Assembly: GCF_963678635.1 (NCBI RefSeq) | Contig: NC_087064.1 | Span: 24,656,189-24,720,188 of the forward strand | Direction of reading: 5' to 3' | Source of the DNA: Symsagittifera roscoffensis | Lineage: Eukaryota > Xenacoelomorpha > Acoela > Convolutidae | Length of the DNA: 64,000 bases | Shown here: positions 10,576-23,435 of the stretch, one piece after another | How the letters are laid out: each line of letters starts with the position of its first letter | Numbering within the stretch: position 1 is the first letter of the stretch | Program-made: the position numbers and the translations under genes | The notes under the pieces: model-generated | The model's input: the letters and a program-made list of their open reading frames with translations, nothing else | The model's database searches: none | Told to the model about the DNA's origin: nothing

Positions 10576-12151
10576 ATGGCTTTCACGTCACCATTTTCAG
10601 AGTGTTGCAATTTCCACTCTTTGTTGACCCTGCTACAGCTTCTGGCACTGGCACCGAGCAACTTAACGTCTCATTCAATCTCTGTCTGTCGATCTCTTGC
10701 TTCAATCGTTGCTCTATTTCCTTCGTTTTTAGGTCCTGTTTCACCTTGTTAATCGCCTCTGACGCCGCTTTCTCATAATTTATCTCTAGGGCGTTCCTGG
10801 CCGTGGCCTCTATCGCATTGTTAACCTGCTTAAAGCCTTCACTGTCTTCGTTGGAAGTTTCGTACTCGTTGCTTCTAAGTTTTTTGTTTCAAACTCGGTT
10901 TGTCTATTTATCTGATTCTGCACCGCCGCTAATGCCAATTTATGTTTGGAGTGACTTTGGTTCTTAACTGCCTCCCAAAACAAAAGACAGTCCATCCTGA
11001 AGTGACCCTCCTGATTGCAAAAGAAGCATCTTGCAACTATTTTGATGATTAAGCCACTATAGTACTCGTGTTCTTCCATCTGGCTCATATCCTCCTCATC
11101 TGGTGCGTATCCCAGACTCTTCATGCCCTGCTTGTATGTTGTGCAATCCGCCACGGGATGATCAGCTGACCCGCAGTTCGCGCATGATCTACGTTTGTCC
11201 ATGTCATCTCTAGGCTTGTACCATGACGACCTTTGTGGTTGGTTCCCCCCTTGCATATTCCTGTTATCTGAATATGAGTATTTCTTCGGTTTCATTAGCA
11301 TGTACTCTCTTGACTTATGTCTCATCTCTTCTGGAGTCGGTGCACTATCTTTCCACAATGTATAGTATGTTGCTAACATTGTTCTCAAGTCGACACTTTT
11401 TACCCCATCAATGAACTTTGAGGCGATGCTAAAGTTTCTTCTGTTTGTCGACTCTTCAGGGTCACTCCTTCGTCTCAAGCTCTCAAGATCATCTAGAAAC
11501 CTATCTATCGATTCATCGTCCCTTTGCCTTCTCTTTTCAAATCGCATCATCGCTTGATGACCCTTCATGCCTGACCCGAATCGATTCAACAATATCTCGA
11601 AAATTTTATCCGCAGTGTCGCGTTCCTCTTTCTTCTTCGCAACCACGCATTTCAACGCCGTGCCTTCTAAGTTGCTGAGTATCGCTGTGCATGCTTGCCT
11701 CTCGTCGTTCAAGTTGTCTTGTTTCAAGTGCGATCCCATGACTTCTACCCAAGTATCAATGCATCCATCTGAATCAACTTTGAATTCTTTCGGTTTTTTG
11801 AAAGTTTTCCTGGATTTGTTACTTCCTCTGTCACTCGAGTCGGTGTTCCTCGTGGCGAGGGCTTCTAGTGTCCTGTTCATCATTTCCCAGGTGCTTGCCC
11901 ACGTCATGACATCCGGTCCCACGTTATTGTGAGAGGTGAAATCCCCTGGACCACTCGTCTTATTTGCTGTTCCACTTTTCATTATCGCTTTGCCCCCCCG
12001 GTGCTGTACTCGCGACATCACGGGGTAATGGTAACGGTGTTGATTGCCGTTTGTTCCGTTGTGGTTCCACGAAGTCAACTCTGTTGCCTTGCGTTCGTTC
12101 CGCTGCCGGCCTGTCCTGTGACGTAGAGTTTCTCAAGACGTAGAGTTTCTA
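10576..12151 (-). pseudogene. Gypsy-A gag, the only copy extending to the zinc knuckles
   Basis: Structural protein that packages element RNA. The ORF 10810-12078 contains the capsid-like region shared with all truncated copies in the array, then two CX2CX4HX4C knuckles (CANCGSADHPVADC and CFFCNQEGHFRMDC). After a frame change near 10830 a charged, coiled-coil-like tail runs to about 10580. At its N-terminal side the frame passes through a run of seven C on the plus strand (about 11993-11999), which is 10 to 16 long in other copies. The first ~40 residues of the listed ORF are out-of-frame translation. The coding upstream of 12133 is missing because U is joined there. Confidence 0.85.
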
Positions 12152-12785
12152 AAGCCTCGTTCGGAGAGCGTACCAGGAGGTTTTCTCAAGTTTTCTTAAA
12201 AAACTATCACACTACAACCGGAAGGCTTACACGTTCCCGCTGAACCGTACCACCGGTACTCTAGAATGGGCATGAAGCCCGGAGCTGTGTCAAGTGGGTT
12301 CGACTCCGTAGTCATGATGTAAAAACAGCCAGGAGCGCCATAAAAACACTATGTAACAGTCGCCTACTTCGGTCACATATGAGGCTTAAGAAAAATAGGC
12401 CCTATAACCATTAGCTCAAGAGTCAGGGACATCATCTCTTGTGTTTTTCTACCTCAAAAACGGTCGGAGCCAATTCGGTTCACTTGCGACATGAGACTAG
12501 AACCCGTTACAGCTTAAAGGCCACAACCAAAATACCCTCCCCCCACTCTAGAAAATAAGAACGTCCCCATACTTAGGTCTCAAAATACCCAAAATACACG
12601 AACGCCGTTAAAAACAGGGTCGGAACAATCCGTTAAGTTACTTTTTATTGGACAGTGGAACTTTGATCCATTTCAGATGGATCAACCTAAAACTCGCCTT
12701 ACCTCAACATACTTATCACAAAATGCACTCGGGAAAATGAAATTAGGTACTTACATAGCAACACACTTGGGAATCAGAGTAATTA
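12152..12785 (-). repeat. Unit U, copy 1
   Basis: Runs from AAGCCTCGTTCGG to GAATCAGAGTAATTAA on the plus strand. It is preceded by the short junction (gag joined to U through a duplicated ACGTAGAGTTTCT) and followed by truncated gag. It may be an LTR or the outer part of the 5' leader; the missing 3' LTR prevents a decision. Confidence 0.85.
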
Positions 12786-13374
12786 ATGCCTGACCCGAAT
12801 CGATTCAACAATATCTCGAAAATTTTATCCGCATTGTCGCGTTCCTCTTCCTTCTTTGCAACCACGCATTTCAACGCCGTGCCTTCTAAGTTGCTGAGTA
12901 TCGCTGTGCATGCTTGCCTCTCGTCGTTCAAGTTGTCTTGTTCCAAGTGCAATCCCATGACTTCTACCCAAGTATCAATGCATCCATCTGAATCAACTTT
13001 GAATTCTTTCGGTTTTTTGAAAGTTTTCCTGGATTTGTTACTTCCTCTGTAACTCGAGTCGGTGTTCCTCGTGGCGAAGGCTTCTAGTGTCCTGTTCATC
13101 ATTTCTCAGGTGCTTGCCCACGTCATGACATCCGGTCCCACGTTATTGTGAGAGATGAAATCCCCTGGACCACTCGTCGTATTTGCTGTTCCACTTCTCA
13201 TTATCGCTTTGCCCCCCCCCCCGGTGCTGTACTCGCGACATCACGGGGTAATGGTAACGGTGTTGATTGCCGTTTGTTCCGTTGTGGTTCCACGAAGTCA
13301 ACTCTGTTGCCTTGCGTTCGTTCCGCTGCCGGCCTGTCCTGTGACGTAGAGTTTCTCAAGACGTAGAGTTTCTA
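12786..13374 (-). pseudogene. Short gag fragment, block S1
   Basis: About 590 bp of the middle gag region, bounded by U copies on both sides. It lacks the N-terminal coding and the zinc knuckles. The sense translation runs past the gag cut into U (NYSDSQVCC). Its plus-strand C run is 11 long. Confidence 0.8.
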
Positions 13375-14009
13375 AAGCCTCGTTCGGAGAGCGTACCAGG
13401 AAGTTTTCTCAAGTTTTCTTAAAAAACTATCACACTACAACCGGAAGGCTTATACGTTCCCGCTGAACCGTACCACCGGTACTCTAGAATGGACATGAAG
13501 CCCGGAGCTGTGTCAAGTGGGTTCGACTCCGTAGTCATGATGTAAAAACAGCCAGGACCGCCATAAAAACACTATGTAACAGTCGCCTACTTCGGTCACA
13601 TATGAGGCTTAAGAAAAATAGGCCCTATAACCATTGGCTCAAGAGTCAGGGACACCATCTCTTGTGTTTTTCTACCTCAAAAACGGTCGGAGCCAATTCG
13701 GTTCACTTGCGACATGAGACTAGAACCCGTTACAGCTTAAAGGCCACTACCAAAATACCCTTCCCCCACTCTAGAAAATAAGCACGTCCCCATACTTAGG
13801 TCTCAAAATACCCAAAATACACGAACGCCGTTAAAAACAGGGTCGTAACAATCCGTTAATTTACTTTTTATTGGACAGTGGAACTTTGATCCATTTCAGA
13901 TGGATCAACCTAAAACTCGCCTTACCTCAACATACTTATCACAAAATGCACTCGGGAAAATTAAATTAGGTACTTACATAGCAGCACACTTGGGAATCAG
14001 AGTAATTAA
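13375..14009 (-). repeat. Unit U, copy 2
   Basis: Same borders as copy 1, entered through the short junction; followed in sense by block S1 gag. Nearly identical to the other copies by eye, with private substitutions. Confidence 0.85.
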
Positions 14010-15525
14010 CGCCTGACACGAATCGATCCAACAATATCTCGAAAATTTTATCCGCAGTGTCGCCTTCCTCTTCCTTCTTCGCAACCATGCATTTCAACGC
14101 CGTGCCTTCTAAGTTGCTGAGTATCGCTGTGCATGCTTGCCTCTCGTCGTTCAAGTTGTCTTGTTTCAAGTGCAATCCCATGACTTCTACCCAAGTATCA
14201 ATGCATCCATCTGAATCAAATTTGAATTCTTTCGGTTTTTTGAAAGTTTTCCTGGATTTGTTACTTCCTCTGTCACTCGAGTCGGTGTTCCTCGTGGCGA
14301 GGGCTTCTAGTGTCCTGTTCATCACTTCCCAGGTGCTTGCCCACGTCATGACATCCGGTCCCACGTTATTGTGAGAGGTGAAATCCCCTGGACCACTCGT
14401 CGTATTTGCTGTTCCATTTTCATTGTCGCTTTGCCCCCCCCCCGGTGCTGTACTCGCGGCATCCCGGGATAATGGTAACGGTGTTGATTGCCGTTTGTTC
14501 CGTTGCGGTTCCACGAAGTCAACTCTGTTGCCTTGCGTTCGTTCCACTGCCGGCCTGTCCTGTGACGTAGAGTTTCTCAAGATGGCGTCTAGTTTTGCCT
14601 GTATTGCACATGAACTCTCAGCCTGGTCCCTACCCATTGTGTCAATTCTCGTTTCCAGACTCCCCAACTGGCTGTTCACTGCGTCATACCGTTGCTTCAT
14701 CTCTTGCATGTCTTTTTTGATGTTCTTGCCTCGCTCTCCATTAGTGGCATCTACCTTGTCTGACATCTGCTGAAGCTTCTCCTCTGTCGCTTTCGCCAGA
14801 TTGAAATAGTTGTCCAGGTATTCATGTTTGTTGTATCTTATTTTTTCTTTATCACCTCTCTATCCTCCTCGCTGTGCTTTAGTCTCTTGTCGATCTGATC
14901 TAGCTTCGCCATCAGATCGCCCAGATCGAGAGAAGTTGTTGTTTCATGGTCAGCTGTTGCCCTGTTGTTGGCTGCTGCTCCCGGTCTGACCTGATCTTCG
15001 TTTTGGTCGGTGTCTGTCGTTTTTGTGGAAACCGTTCCGAAGGTTTTGCCTTTCTCGGCTTTCGGTTCCTCCGTCACCATGTCTCTTGATTTCATCCCGA
15101 CCATCATTGCCAACCTTTCAGTAAATGACGTTCTTTTTGCTTGAGACTCGTCCTTTACTTTTTCTGGCGTGTTGCCCGTTGTGTCTTCCACAGTGTCTAT
15201 CGGCGACAACTCCATCGACTTTGGATTTGGTTCTTCCGCATTCGGCATCGGTGTTGACTCCGTCGTCTTTTTCTCCACCTCATCCACACTCTGGTCTGGT
15301 GTTTCTAGGTCAATCTCGTTGGCGGGTTCCGCTTGTTTCCCTTCCGCGCCCTCTTTTGTTTTGTTCTCTCTATTACTCTTTGCGTTGACCATGCTAACTG
15401 AAAAGTTCTTCTTTGTTACTTTTGGGCCCATAGATATCAATTCACGTAGCGACGAGTTATATTTTGTCTTTGATTCTGTAGATCTTTTTTCAGCCTTCGG
15501 TTCCCCTCCCTGCTCCGTCTCATGA
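14010..15525 (-). pseudogene. gag N-terminal and middle region, long block L1
   Basis: N-terminal gag with Lys/Glu/Thr-rich low-complexity sequence, then a coiled-coil-like stretch (KLDQIDKRLKHSEEDRE; LGSLETRIDTMG), then the capsid-like middle, cut where U begins. One open frame 13966-14766 spans the C run (10 long here), so this length keeps the two halves of gag in frame. A small deletion near 14840 breaks the upstream frame. No ATG is seen at the very start; the first plausible start is the Met of ISMGPK at about 15437. Confidence 0.85.
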
Positions 15526-15757
15526 TTTTTATTTACAATTGATTCTATTTACAATATTGGTATTTACAAAATCCTATTCTAAGAATAAATTTTTTTTTTT
15601 GATAATGAAAAGAAAAACTACTTTTCTGTTCCTCATAAGATTTTTTAAAACTTTTACTAATTCGTGATCCTAACAGTATCGCGTTCCGACTAGTCCTATT
15701 GCTTTTGATTCAGTTATTTCGTCCTGTCTTAAGACCCTTTAGTACCGTCAATCCACT

Positions 15758-16505
15758 TCTTTGTGTTGTCCCAAGCTTTCTCTCTACTGTCCCAAGACTA
15801 TTCGGTGCTGTCCCGGTACTTCCTGTTAGTGTCCCATGATCACTGTCTCAAGACTAGTGTGCCAAGACTACTGTCCCAAGACTACTGTCCCAAGACTAGT
15901 GTCCCAAGACTATTATCCCAAAACTACTGTCCCAAGACTAGTGTCCCAAGACTACTGTCCCAAGACTACTGTCCCAATACTACTGTCCCAAGACCCTTGC
16001 CCTAAGACTACTGTCCCAAGACTACTGTCCCAAGACTACGGTCCCAAGACTAGTGTCCCAAGACTATTGTCCCAAGACTACTGTCCCAAGACTAGTGTCC
16101 CAAGACTACTGTCCCAAGACTACTGTCCCAAGACCCTTGCCCTAAGACTACTGTTCCAAGACTACTGTCCAAAGACTACTGTCCCAAGACTAGTGTCCCA
16201 AGACTACTGTCCCAAGACTACTGTCCCAAGACTACTGTCCCAAGACTACTGTCCCAAGACTACTGTCCCAAGACAACTGTCCCAAGACCCTTGCCCTAAG
16301 ACTACTGTCCCAAGACCACTGTCCCAAGACCAGTGTCCCAAGACCGTACCAAGATTGCTCTGGCCCAAGACTGTCCCAAGAATGCACCGTCCCAAGACTG
16401 TCCCAAGACTTCACTGTCCCAAGAATGTCCCAAGACTGCACTGCTCCAAGACCGTACCCAAACTGCACTGTTCCAAGACTTCTTTGGTACTGTCCTAAGA
16501 CTCGT
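15758..16505. repeat. 14 bp satellite array A1
   Basis: Consensus CTACTGTCCCAAGA with frequent CTAGTGTCCCAAGA and CCCTTGCCCTAAGA variants, over fifty units, becoming irregular after 16340. Since 14 is not a multiple of three and the plus-strand unit has no stop in most phases, long spurious frames appear (for example 15836-16498). Confidence 0.95.
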
Positions 16506-17417
16506 CAACAAGTGTTTGGATAGTAGGATTTCTTCCTCTTCGTTGTGAGGACTCTTGAACCACTGAACCGTGTACCACGACTTGAGCTCTAGTGAAAATT
16601 TTCACAAAAACCCTATCTTAATGGCCAAAAGCTTCAAATACTGACCCCCCTTGTATTTATCTCTCTTTCGTTGTTTCAGGCAATTTGAAACCCCAACTTC
16701 TTCGCAGGTATCTTGTGATCACCTGTTCGTTCAAATACCAATAACAAATTCTCACCAAAACGTAAAAATTTAAACAGGAAAATTATAAAAACAGAGAGAT
16801 GAACCCACTTAAAATTTAAAGCTGACAGATGTCAAACTTTGTCCGAAAAAAACGTCTGCTACCCGATTGCCACGCGTTTTCCTCCACCCTGCTAGCGATC
16901 TTATGGGGTATCACAAAAACTGTCTATGTCCGTTCCCCCCTACCGATCCGACCAGGTTACCTACCTTAATTCGATGTTAAATTTGGATATCCGCTCCTTA
17001 TAACCGACGCGTGTAAGAGTGTAATGTAACTAAATCGACGATGCCGATCAATTAGTTACTCTAATGTGTCCCCCCTTTTTACACTTTACAACCACCAGCT
17101 TTAACCTAACCAGCCCCTCTTCTAACCTCCCCTCTTTAGCCCCCCTCTTAAGCCGAAAATTCCCTTAAGCGCCGGGTGCTAAAGCTCTCGAGAGGAAACG
17201 GTAGACCTGTTTCCAGGCCTGCTTGAGTAAAAACTTTGTCAAAACAATGGGGCTCCTCTTATCCAATTTTACACTTATTTCCTATAATGTAATGTGGATT
17301 TTAACGATACCCGTTTGTCCAACTTGAGAACACCCCTGTGCGTCCTTCTTTTGTTGTAGCGGTCCCGTGCTAATTGTCCCCCTGACGTGCACTGCACTTG
17401 ATACCAGCACCACCTCC

Positions 17418-17600
17418 CCACTTGGCTGGTCACCTCTTCCAGTCAAGTCTCCTAGAGGTTCAGCTCAATCCTTGTGAACCATTTTACCACTCGGCTGGTC
17501 ACATCTTCCAGTCAAATCTCCTAGTGGTTCAGCTCAATCCATGTGAACCACTCGGCTGGTCACCTCTTCAAGTCAAGTCTCCTAGTTGTCCAGCTAAGTT
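17418..17600. repeat. ~60-70 bp direct repeat, three units, in R1
   Basis: Three units each containing CGGCTGGTCACCTCTTC, AGTCAAGTCTCCTAG and a GGTTCAGCTCAATCC-type stretch. The same triplet is found in the other two leaders. Confidence 0.8.
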
Positions 17601-17887
17601 GCAAGCTATCTGAAAACCCTTAACAACGCCCCCTTTTTGGGCACCTTATTCAGGTTGCTGGATTAGATTGCTAGGTTGATCGAAACGATCGGTCTTATAA
17701 AACAGTATGGGTATACTATTTAATTAATATAAACGTTTGATCCAACTAATCTGGTGTCAAAGTCACTGTCATTTTTGTTTTATGGTTTTTGTTCCTTTTT
17801 TTTATTCCTTTTTCTTGTTTTTGTTTCGCTTTTTGTCTTTTTGCTCGTGTTTTTGTCCCCCTAGTTACCCCCCTTACTCGGTTAGCT

Positions 17888-18522
17888 AAGCCTCGTTCGG
17901 AGAGCGTACCAGGAAGTTTTCTCAAGTTTTCTTAAAAAGCTATCACACTACAACCGGAAGGCTTACACGTTCCCGCTGAACCGTACCACTGGTACTCTAG
18001 AATGGGCATGTAGCCCGGAGCTGTGTCAAGTGGGTTCGACTCAGTAGTCATGATGTAAAAACAGCCAGGAGCGCCATAAAAACACTATGTAACAGTCGCC
18101 TACTTCGGTCACATATGAGGCTTAAGAAAAATAGGCCCTATAACCATTGACTCAAGAGTCAGGGACACCATCTCTTGTGTTTTTCTACCTCAAAAACGGT
18201 CGGAGCCAATTCGGTTCACTTGCGACATGAGACTAGAACCCGTTACAGCTTAAAGGCCACTACCAAAATACCCTTCCCCTACTCTAGAAAATAAGAACGT
18301 CCCCATACTTAGGTCTCAAAATACCCAAAATACACGAACGCCGTTAAAAACAGGGTCGCAACAATCCGTTAAGTTACTTTTTATTGGACAGTGGAACTTT
18401 GATCCATTTCAGATGGATCAACCTAAAACTCGCCTGACCTCAACATACTTATCACAAAATGCACTCGGGAAAAGGAAATTAGGTACTTACATAGCAGCAC
18501 ACTTGGGAATCAGAGTAATTAA
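17888..18522 (-). repeat. Unit U, copy 3
   Basis: Preceded on the plus strand by the leader junction (GGTTAGCTAAG), which appears to be the native U-leader arrangement in sense. Followed by short gag fragment S2. Confidence 0.85.
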
Positions 18523-19107
18523 CGCCTGACCCGAATCATTTCAACAATATCTCGAAAATTTTATTCGCAGTGTCGCGTTCCTCTTCATTCTTCGCAACCA
18601 CGCATTTCAACGCCGTGCCTTCTAAGTTGCTGAGTATCGCTGTGCATGCTTGCCTCTCGTCGTTCAAGTTGTCTTGTTCCAAGTGCAATCCCATGACTTC
18701 TACCCAAGTATCAATGCATCCATCTGAATCAACTTTGAATTCTTTCGGTTTTTGAAAGTTTTCCTGGATTTGTTACTTCCTCTGTCACTCGAGTCGGTGT
18801 TCCTCGTGGCGAAGGCTTCTAGTGTCCTGTTCATCGTTTCCCAGGTGCTTGCCCACGTCATGACATCCGGCTCCACGTTATTGTGAGAGGTGAAATCCCC
18901 TGGACACTCGTCGTATTTGGTGTTCCACTTTTCATTATCGCTTTGCCCCCCCCCCGGTGCTGTACTCGCGACATCCCGGGGTAATGGTAACGGTGTTGAT
19001 TGCCGTTTGTTCCGTTGTGGTTCCACGAAGTCAACTCTGTTGCCTTGCGTTCGTTCCGCTGCCGGCCTGTCCTGTGACGTAGAGTTTCTCAAGACGTAGA
19101 GTTTCTA
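18523..19107 (-). pseudogene. Short gag fragment, block S2
   Basis: Same extent as S1 with extra single-base deletions (for example near 18752 and 18904) that break the frame. The C run is 10 long. Confidence 0.8.
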
Positions 19108-19742
19108 AAGCCTCGTTCGGAGAGCGTACCAGGAAGTTTTCTCAAGTTTTCTTAAAAAGCTATCACACTACAACCGGAAGGCTTACACGTTCCCGCTGAA
19201 CCGTACCACCGGTACTCTAGAATGGGCATGAAGCCCGGAGCTGTGTCAAGTGGGTTCGACTCCGTAGTCATGATGTAAAAACAGCCAGGACCGCCATAAA
19301 AACACTATGTAACAGTCGCCTACTTCGGTCACATATGAGGCTTAAGAAAAATAGGCCCTATAACCATTGGCTCAAGAGTCAGGGACACCATCTCTTGTGT
19401 TTTTCTACCTCAAAAACGGTCGGAGCCAATTCGGTTCACTTGCGACATGAGACTAGAACCCGTTACAGCTTAAAGGCCACTACCAAAATACCCTCCGCCC
19501 ACTCTAGAAAATAAGAACGTCCCCATACTTAGGTCTCAAAATACCCAAAATACACGAACGCCGTTAAAAACAGGGTCGGAACAATCCGTTAAGTTACTTT
19601 TTATTGGACAGTGGAACTTTGAATCATTTCAGATGGATCAACCTAAAACTCCCCTTACCTCAACATACTTATCACAAAATGCACTCGGGAAAATTAAATT
19701 AGGTACTTATATAGCAGCACACTTGGGAATCAGAGTAATTAA
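19108..19742 (-). repeat. Unit U, copy 4
   Basis: Short junction on its left, gag of long block L2 on its right. Borders as in the other copies. Confidence 0.85.
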
Positions 19743-21240
19743 TGCCTGACCCGAATCGATTCAACAATATCTCGAAAATTTTATCCGCATTGTCGCGTTC
19801 CTCTTCCTTCTTCGCAACCATGCATTTCAACGCCGTGCCTTCTAAGTTGCTGAGTATCGCTGTGCATGCTTGCCTCTCGTCGTTCAAGTTGTCTTGTTCC
19901 AAGTGCAATCCCATGACTTCTACCCAAGTATCAATGCATCCATCTGAATCAACTTTGAATTCTTTCGGTTTTTTGAAAGTTTTCCTGGATTTGTTACTTC
20001 CTCTGTCACTCGAGTCGGGGTTCCTCGTGGCGAGGGCTTCTAGTGTCCTGTTCATCATTTCCCAGGTGCTTGCCCACGTCATGACATCCGGTCCCACGTT
20101 ATTGTGAGAGGTGAAATCCCCTGGACCACTCGTCGTATTTGCTGTTCCATTTTCATTGTCGCTTTGCCCCCCCCCCCCCCGGTGCTGTACTCGCGGCATC
20201 CCGGGATAATGGTAACGGTGTTGATTGCCGTTTGTTCCGTTGCGGTTCCACGAAGTCAACTCTGTTGCCTTGCGTTCGTTCCACTGCCGACCTGTCCTGT
20301 GACGTAGAGTTTCTCAAGATGGCGTCTAGTTTTGCCTGTATTGCACATGAACTCTCAGCCTGGTCCCTACCCATTGTGTCCATTCTCGTTTCCAGACTCC
20401 CCAACTGGCTGTTCACTGCGTCATACCGTTGCTTCATCTCTTGCATGTCTTTTTTGATGTTCTTGCCTCGCTCTCCATTAGTGGCATCTACCTTGTCTGA
20501 CATCTGCTGAAGCTTCTCCTCTGTCGCTTTCGCCAGATTGAAATAGTTGTCCAGATACTCATGTTTGTTGTATCTTAATTTTTTCTTTATCACCTCTCTA
20601 TCCTCCTCGCTGTGCTTTAGTCTCTTGTCGATCTGATCTAGCTTCGCCATCAGATCGCCCAGATCGAGAGAAGTTGTTGTTTCATGGTCAGCTGTTGCCC
20701 TGTTGTTGGCTGCTGCTCCCGGTCTGACCTGATCTTCGTTTTGGTCGGTGTCTGTCGTTTTTGTGGAAACCGTTCCGAAGGTTTTGCCTTTCTCGGCTTT
20801 CGGTTCCTCCGTCACCATGTCTCTTGATTTCATCCCGACCATCATTGCCAACCTTTCAGTAAATGACGTTCTTTTTGCTTGAGACTCGTCCTTTACTTTT
20901 TCTGGCGTGTTGCCCGTTGTGTCTTCCACAGTGTCTATCGGCGACAACTCCATCGACTTTGGATTTGGTTCTTCCGCATTCGGCATCGGTGTTGACTCCG
21001 TCGTCTTTTTCTCCACCTCATCCACACTCTGGTCTGGTGTTTCTAGGTCAATCTCGTTGGCGGAATCCGCTTGTTTCCCTTCCGCGCCCTCTTTTGTTTT
21101 GTTCTCTCTATTACTCTTTGTGTTGACCATGCTAACTGAAAAGTTCTTCTTTGTTACTTTTGGGCCCATAGATATCAATTTACGTTCCGACGAGTTATAT
21201 TTTGTCTTTGATTCTGTAGATCTTTTTTCAGCCACCGGTT
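19743..21240 (-). pseudogene. gag N-terminal and middle region, long block L2
   Basis: Best-preserved gag N-terminus: an open frame 20153-21235 (360 codons, first codon GTG) covers the low-complexity region and coiled coil up to the C run, which is 14 long here and throws the frame off; the middle region continues in another frame (19743-20152). Zinc knuckles are missing since the copy is cut and joined to U. Confidence 0.85.
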
Positions 21241-21502
21241 CCCCTCCCTACTCCGTCTCATGATTTTTATTTACAATTGATTCTATTTACAATATTGGTA
21301 TTTACAAAATCCTATTCTAAGAATACAAAACTTTTTTTTTGATTATGAAAAAAAAACTACTTTTCTGTTCCTCATAAGATTTTTTTAAAATTTTACTAAT
21401 TCGTGATCCTAACAGTATCAGGTTCCGACTAGTCCTATTGCTTTTGATTCAGTTATTTCGTCCTGTCTTAAGACCCTTTAGTACCGTCAATCCACTTCTT
21501 TG

Positions 21503-22330
21503 TGTTGTCCCAAGCTTTCTCTCTACTGTCCCAAGACTATTCGGTGCTGTCCCGGTACTTCCTGTTAGTGTCCCAAGATCATTTTTCCAAGACCCTTGAC
21601 CCAAGACTACTGTCTCAAGACTAGTGTCCCAAGACTACTGTCCCAAGACTACTGTCCCAAGACTAGTGTCCCAAGACTATTATCCCAAGACTACTGCCCC
21701 AAGACTAGTGTCCCAGGACTACTGTCCCAAGACTACTGTCCCAAGACTACTGTCCCAAGACCCTTGCCCTAAGACTACTGTCCCAAGACTACTGTCCCAA
21801 GACTACTGTCCCAAGACTAGTGTCCCAAGACTATTGTCCCAAGACTATTGTCCCAAGACTACTGTCCCAAGACTAGTGTCCCAAGACTACTGTCCCAGGA
21901 CTACTGTCCCAAGACCCTTGCCCTAAAACTACTGTCCCAAGACTACTGTCCCAAGACTACTGTCCCAAGACTAGTGTCCCAAGACTACTGTCCCAAGACT
22001 ACTGTCCCAAGACTACTGTCCCAAGACTACTGTCCCAAGACTACTGTCCCAAGACTACTGTCCCAAGACCAGTGTCCCAAGACCCTTGCCCTAAGACTAC
22101 TGTCCCAAGACCACTGTCCCAAGACCGCTGTCCCAAGACCAGTGTCCCAAGACTGTATTGTCCCAAGACCGTACCAAGATTGCTCTGGCCCAAGATTGTC
22201 CCAAGAATGCACCGTCCCAAGACTGTCCCAAGACTGCACTGTCCCAAGACTGTCCCAAGACTGCACTGCTCCAAGACCGTCCCCAGACTGCACTGTTCCA
22301 AGACTTCTTTGGTACTCTCCCAAGACTTGT
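21503..22330. repeat. 14 bp satellite array A2
   Basis: Same unit as A1, with more units. The irregular end block is shared with A1 and A3. Confidence 0.95.
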
Positions 22331-23241
22331 CAACAAGTGTTTGGATAGTAGGATTTCTTCCTCTTCGTTGTGAGGACTCTTGAACCACTGTACCGTGTAC
22401 CACCACTTGAGCTCTAGTGAAAATTTTGTCAAAAACCCTATCTTAATGGCCAAAAGCTTCAAATACTGACCCCCCTTGTATTTATCTCTCTTTCGTTGTT
22501 TCAGGCAATTTGAAACCCCAACTTCTTCGCAGGTATCTTGTGATCACCTGTTCGTTCAAATACCAATAACAAATTCTCACCAAAACGTAAAAATTTAAAC
22601 AGGAAAATTATAAAAACAGAGAGATGAACCCACTTAAAATTTAAAGCTGACAGATGTCAAACTTTGTCCGAAAAAACGTCTGCTACCCGATTGCCACGCG
22701 TTTTCCTCCACCCTGCTAGCGATCTTATGGGGTATCACAAAAACTGTCTATGTCCGTTCCCCCCTACCGATCCGACCAGGTTACCTACCTTAATTCGATG
22801 TTAAATTTGGATATCCGCTCCTTATAACCGACGCGTGTAAGAGTGTAATGTAACTAAATCGACGATGCCGATCAATTAGTTACTCTAATGTGTCCCCCCT
22901 TTTTACACTTTACAACCACCAGCTTTAACCTAACCAGCCCCTCTTCTAACCTCCCCTCTTTAGCCCCCCTCTTAAGCCGAAAATTCCCTTAAGCGCCGGG
23001 TGCTAAAGCTCTCGAGAGGAAACCGTAGACCTGTTTCCAGGCCTGCTTGAGTAAAAACTTTGTCAAAACAATGGGGCTCCTCTTATCCAATTTTACACTT
23101 ATTTCCTATAATGTAATGTGGATTTTAACGATACCCGTTTGTCCAACTTGAGAACACCCCTGTGCGTCCTCCTTTTGTAGTAGCGGTCCCGTGCTGGTTT
23201 TCCCCCTGACGTGCACTGCACTTGATACCAGCACCACCTCC

Positions 23242-23435
23242 CCACTTGGCTGGTTACCTCTTCCAGTCAAGTCTCCTAGCGGTTCAGCTCAATCCTTTTG
23301 AACCATTTTACCACTCGGCTGGTCACATCTTCCAGTCAAATCTCCTAGTGGTTCGGCTCAATCCTTGTGAACCACTTTCCCACTCGGCTGGTCACCTCTT
23401 CCAGTCAAGTCTCCTAGTTGTCCAGCTAAGTTGCA
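23242..23435. repeat. ~60-70 bp direct repeat, three units, in R2
   Basis: Same triplet as in R1, with a slightly longer third spacer. Confidence 0.8.

Larger units (their letters stand above)
1..12151 (-). mobile_element. Gypsy-A: Ty3/Gypsy-type LTR retrotransposon body, decayed, 3' end outside window
   Basis: Read on the minus strand the order is gag, protease, reverse transcriptase, RNase H, linker, integrase, which is the Ty3/Gypsy order. Downstream of integrase lie about 5 kb of accessory coding: a macro-like segment, a coiled coil with an SGNH-like module, and a second SGNH-like module. The 3' LTR is not in the window, so LTR borders cannot be defined. Its 5' side at 12152 joins an array of tandemly amplified 5' segments. 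Several in-frame stops (5403, 5430, 6470, 9665, 10079) and frame changes (near 6250, 6720, 8040, 10830) make this copy non-autonomous as sequenced. Confidence 0.9.
15526..17887 (-). other. Non-coding leader R1 between U and gag
   Basis: From the gag side outwards: a T-rich stretch to about 15757, the 14 bp satellite, ~900 bp of unique sequence without a usable frame, three ~60-70 bp repeats, and a T-rich stretch (17760-17887). Near-identical to R2 and R3 by eye. The long frames in the satellite are a by-product of the repeat. Confidence 0.7.

Noticed and set aside
12152-12785. Calling U a proven LTR
   Set aside because: No 3' counterpart is in the window and the ends are not TG...CA with a target duplication; left as unit U.
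12743-13102. Translations ending NYSDSQVCCYVST in five gag copies as a conserved C-terminal peptide
   Set aside because: This is read-through from gag into U at the shared junction, not a selected protein end.
15836-16498. Long repetitive reading frames (up to 220 codons) in the 14 bp arrays, also at 21624-22348 and 26112-26930, both strands
   Set aside because: A 14 bp unit without stops in most phases stays open in several frames at once; the translations are the same 14-residue pattern shifted, with no start context.
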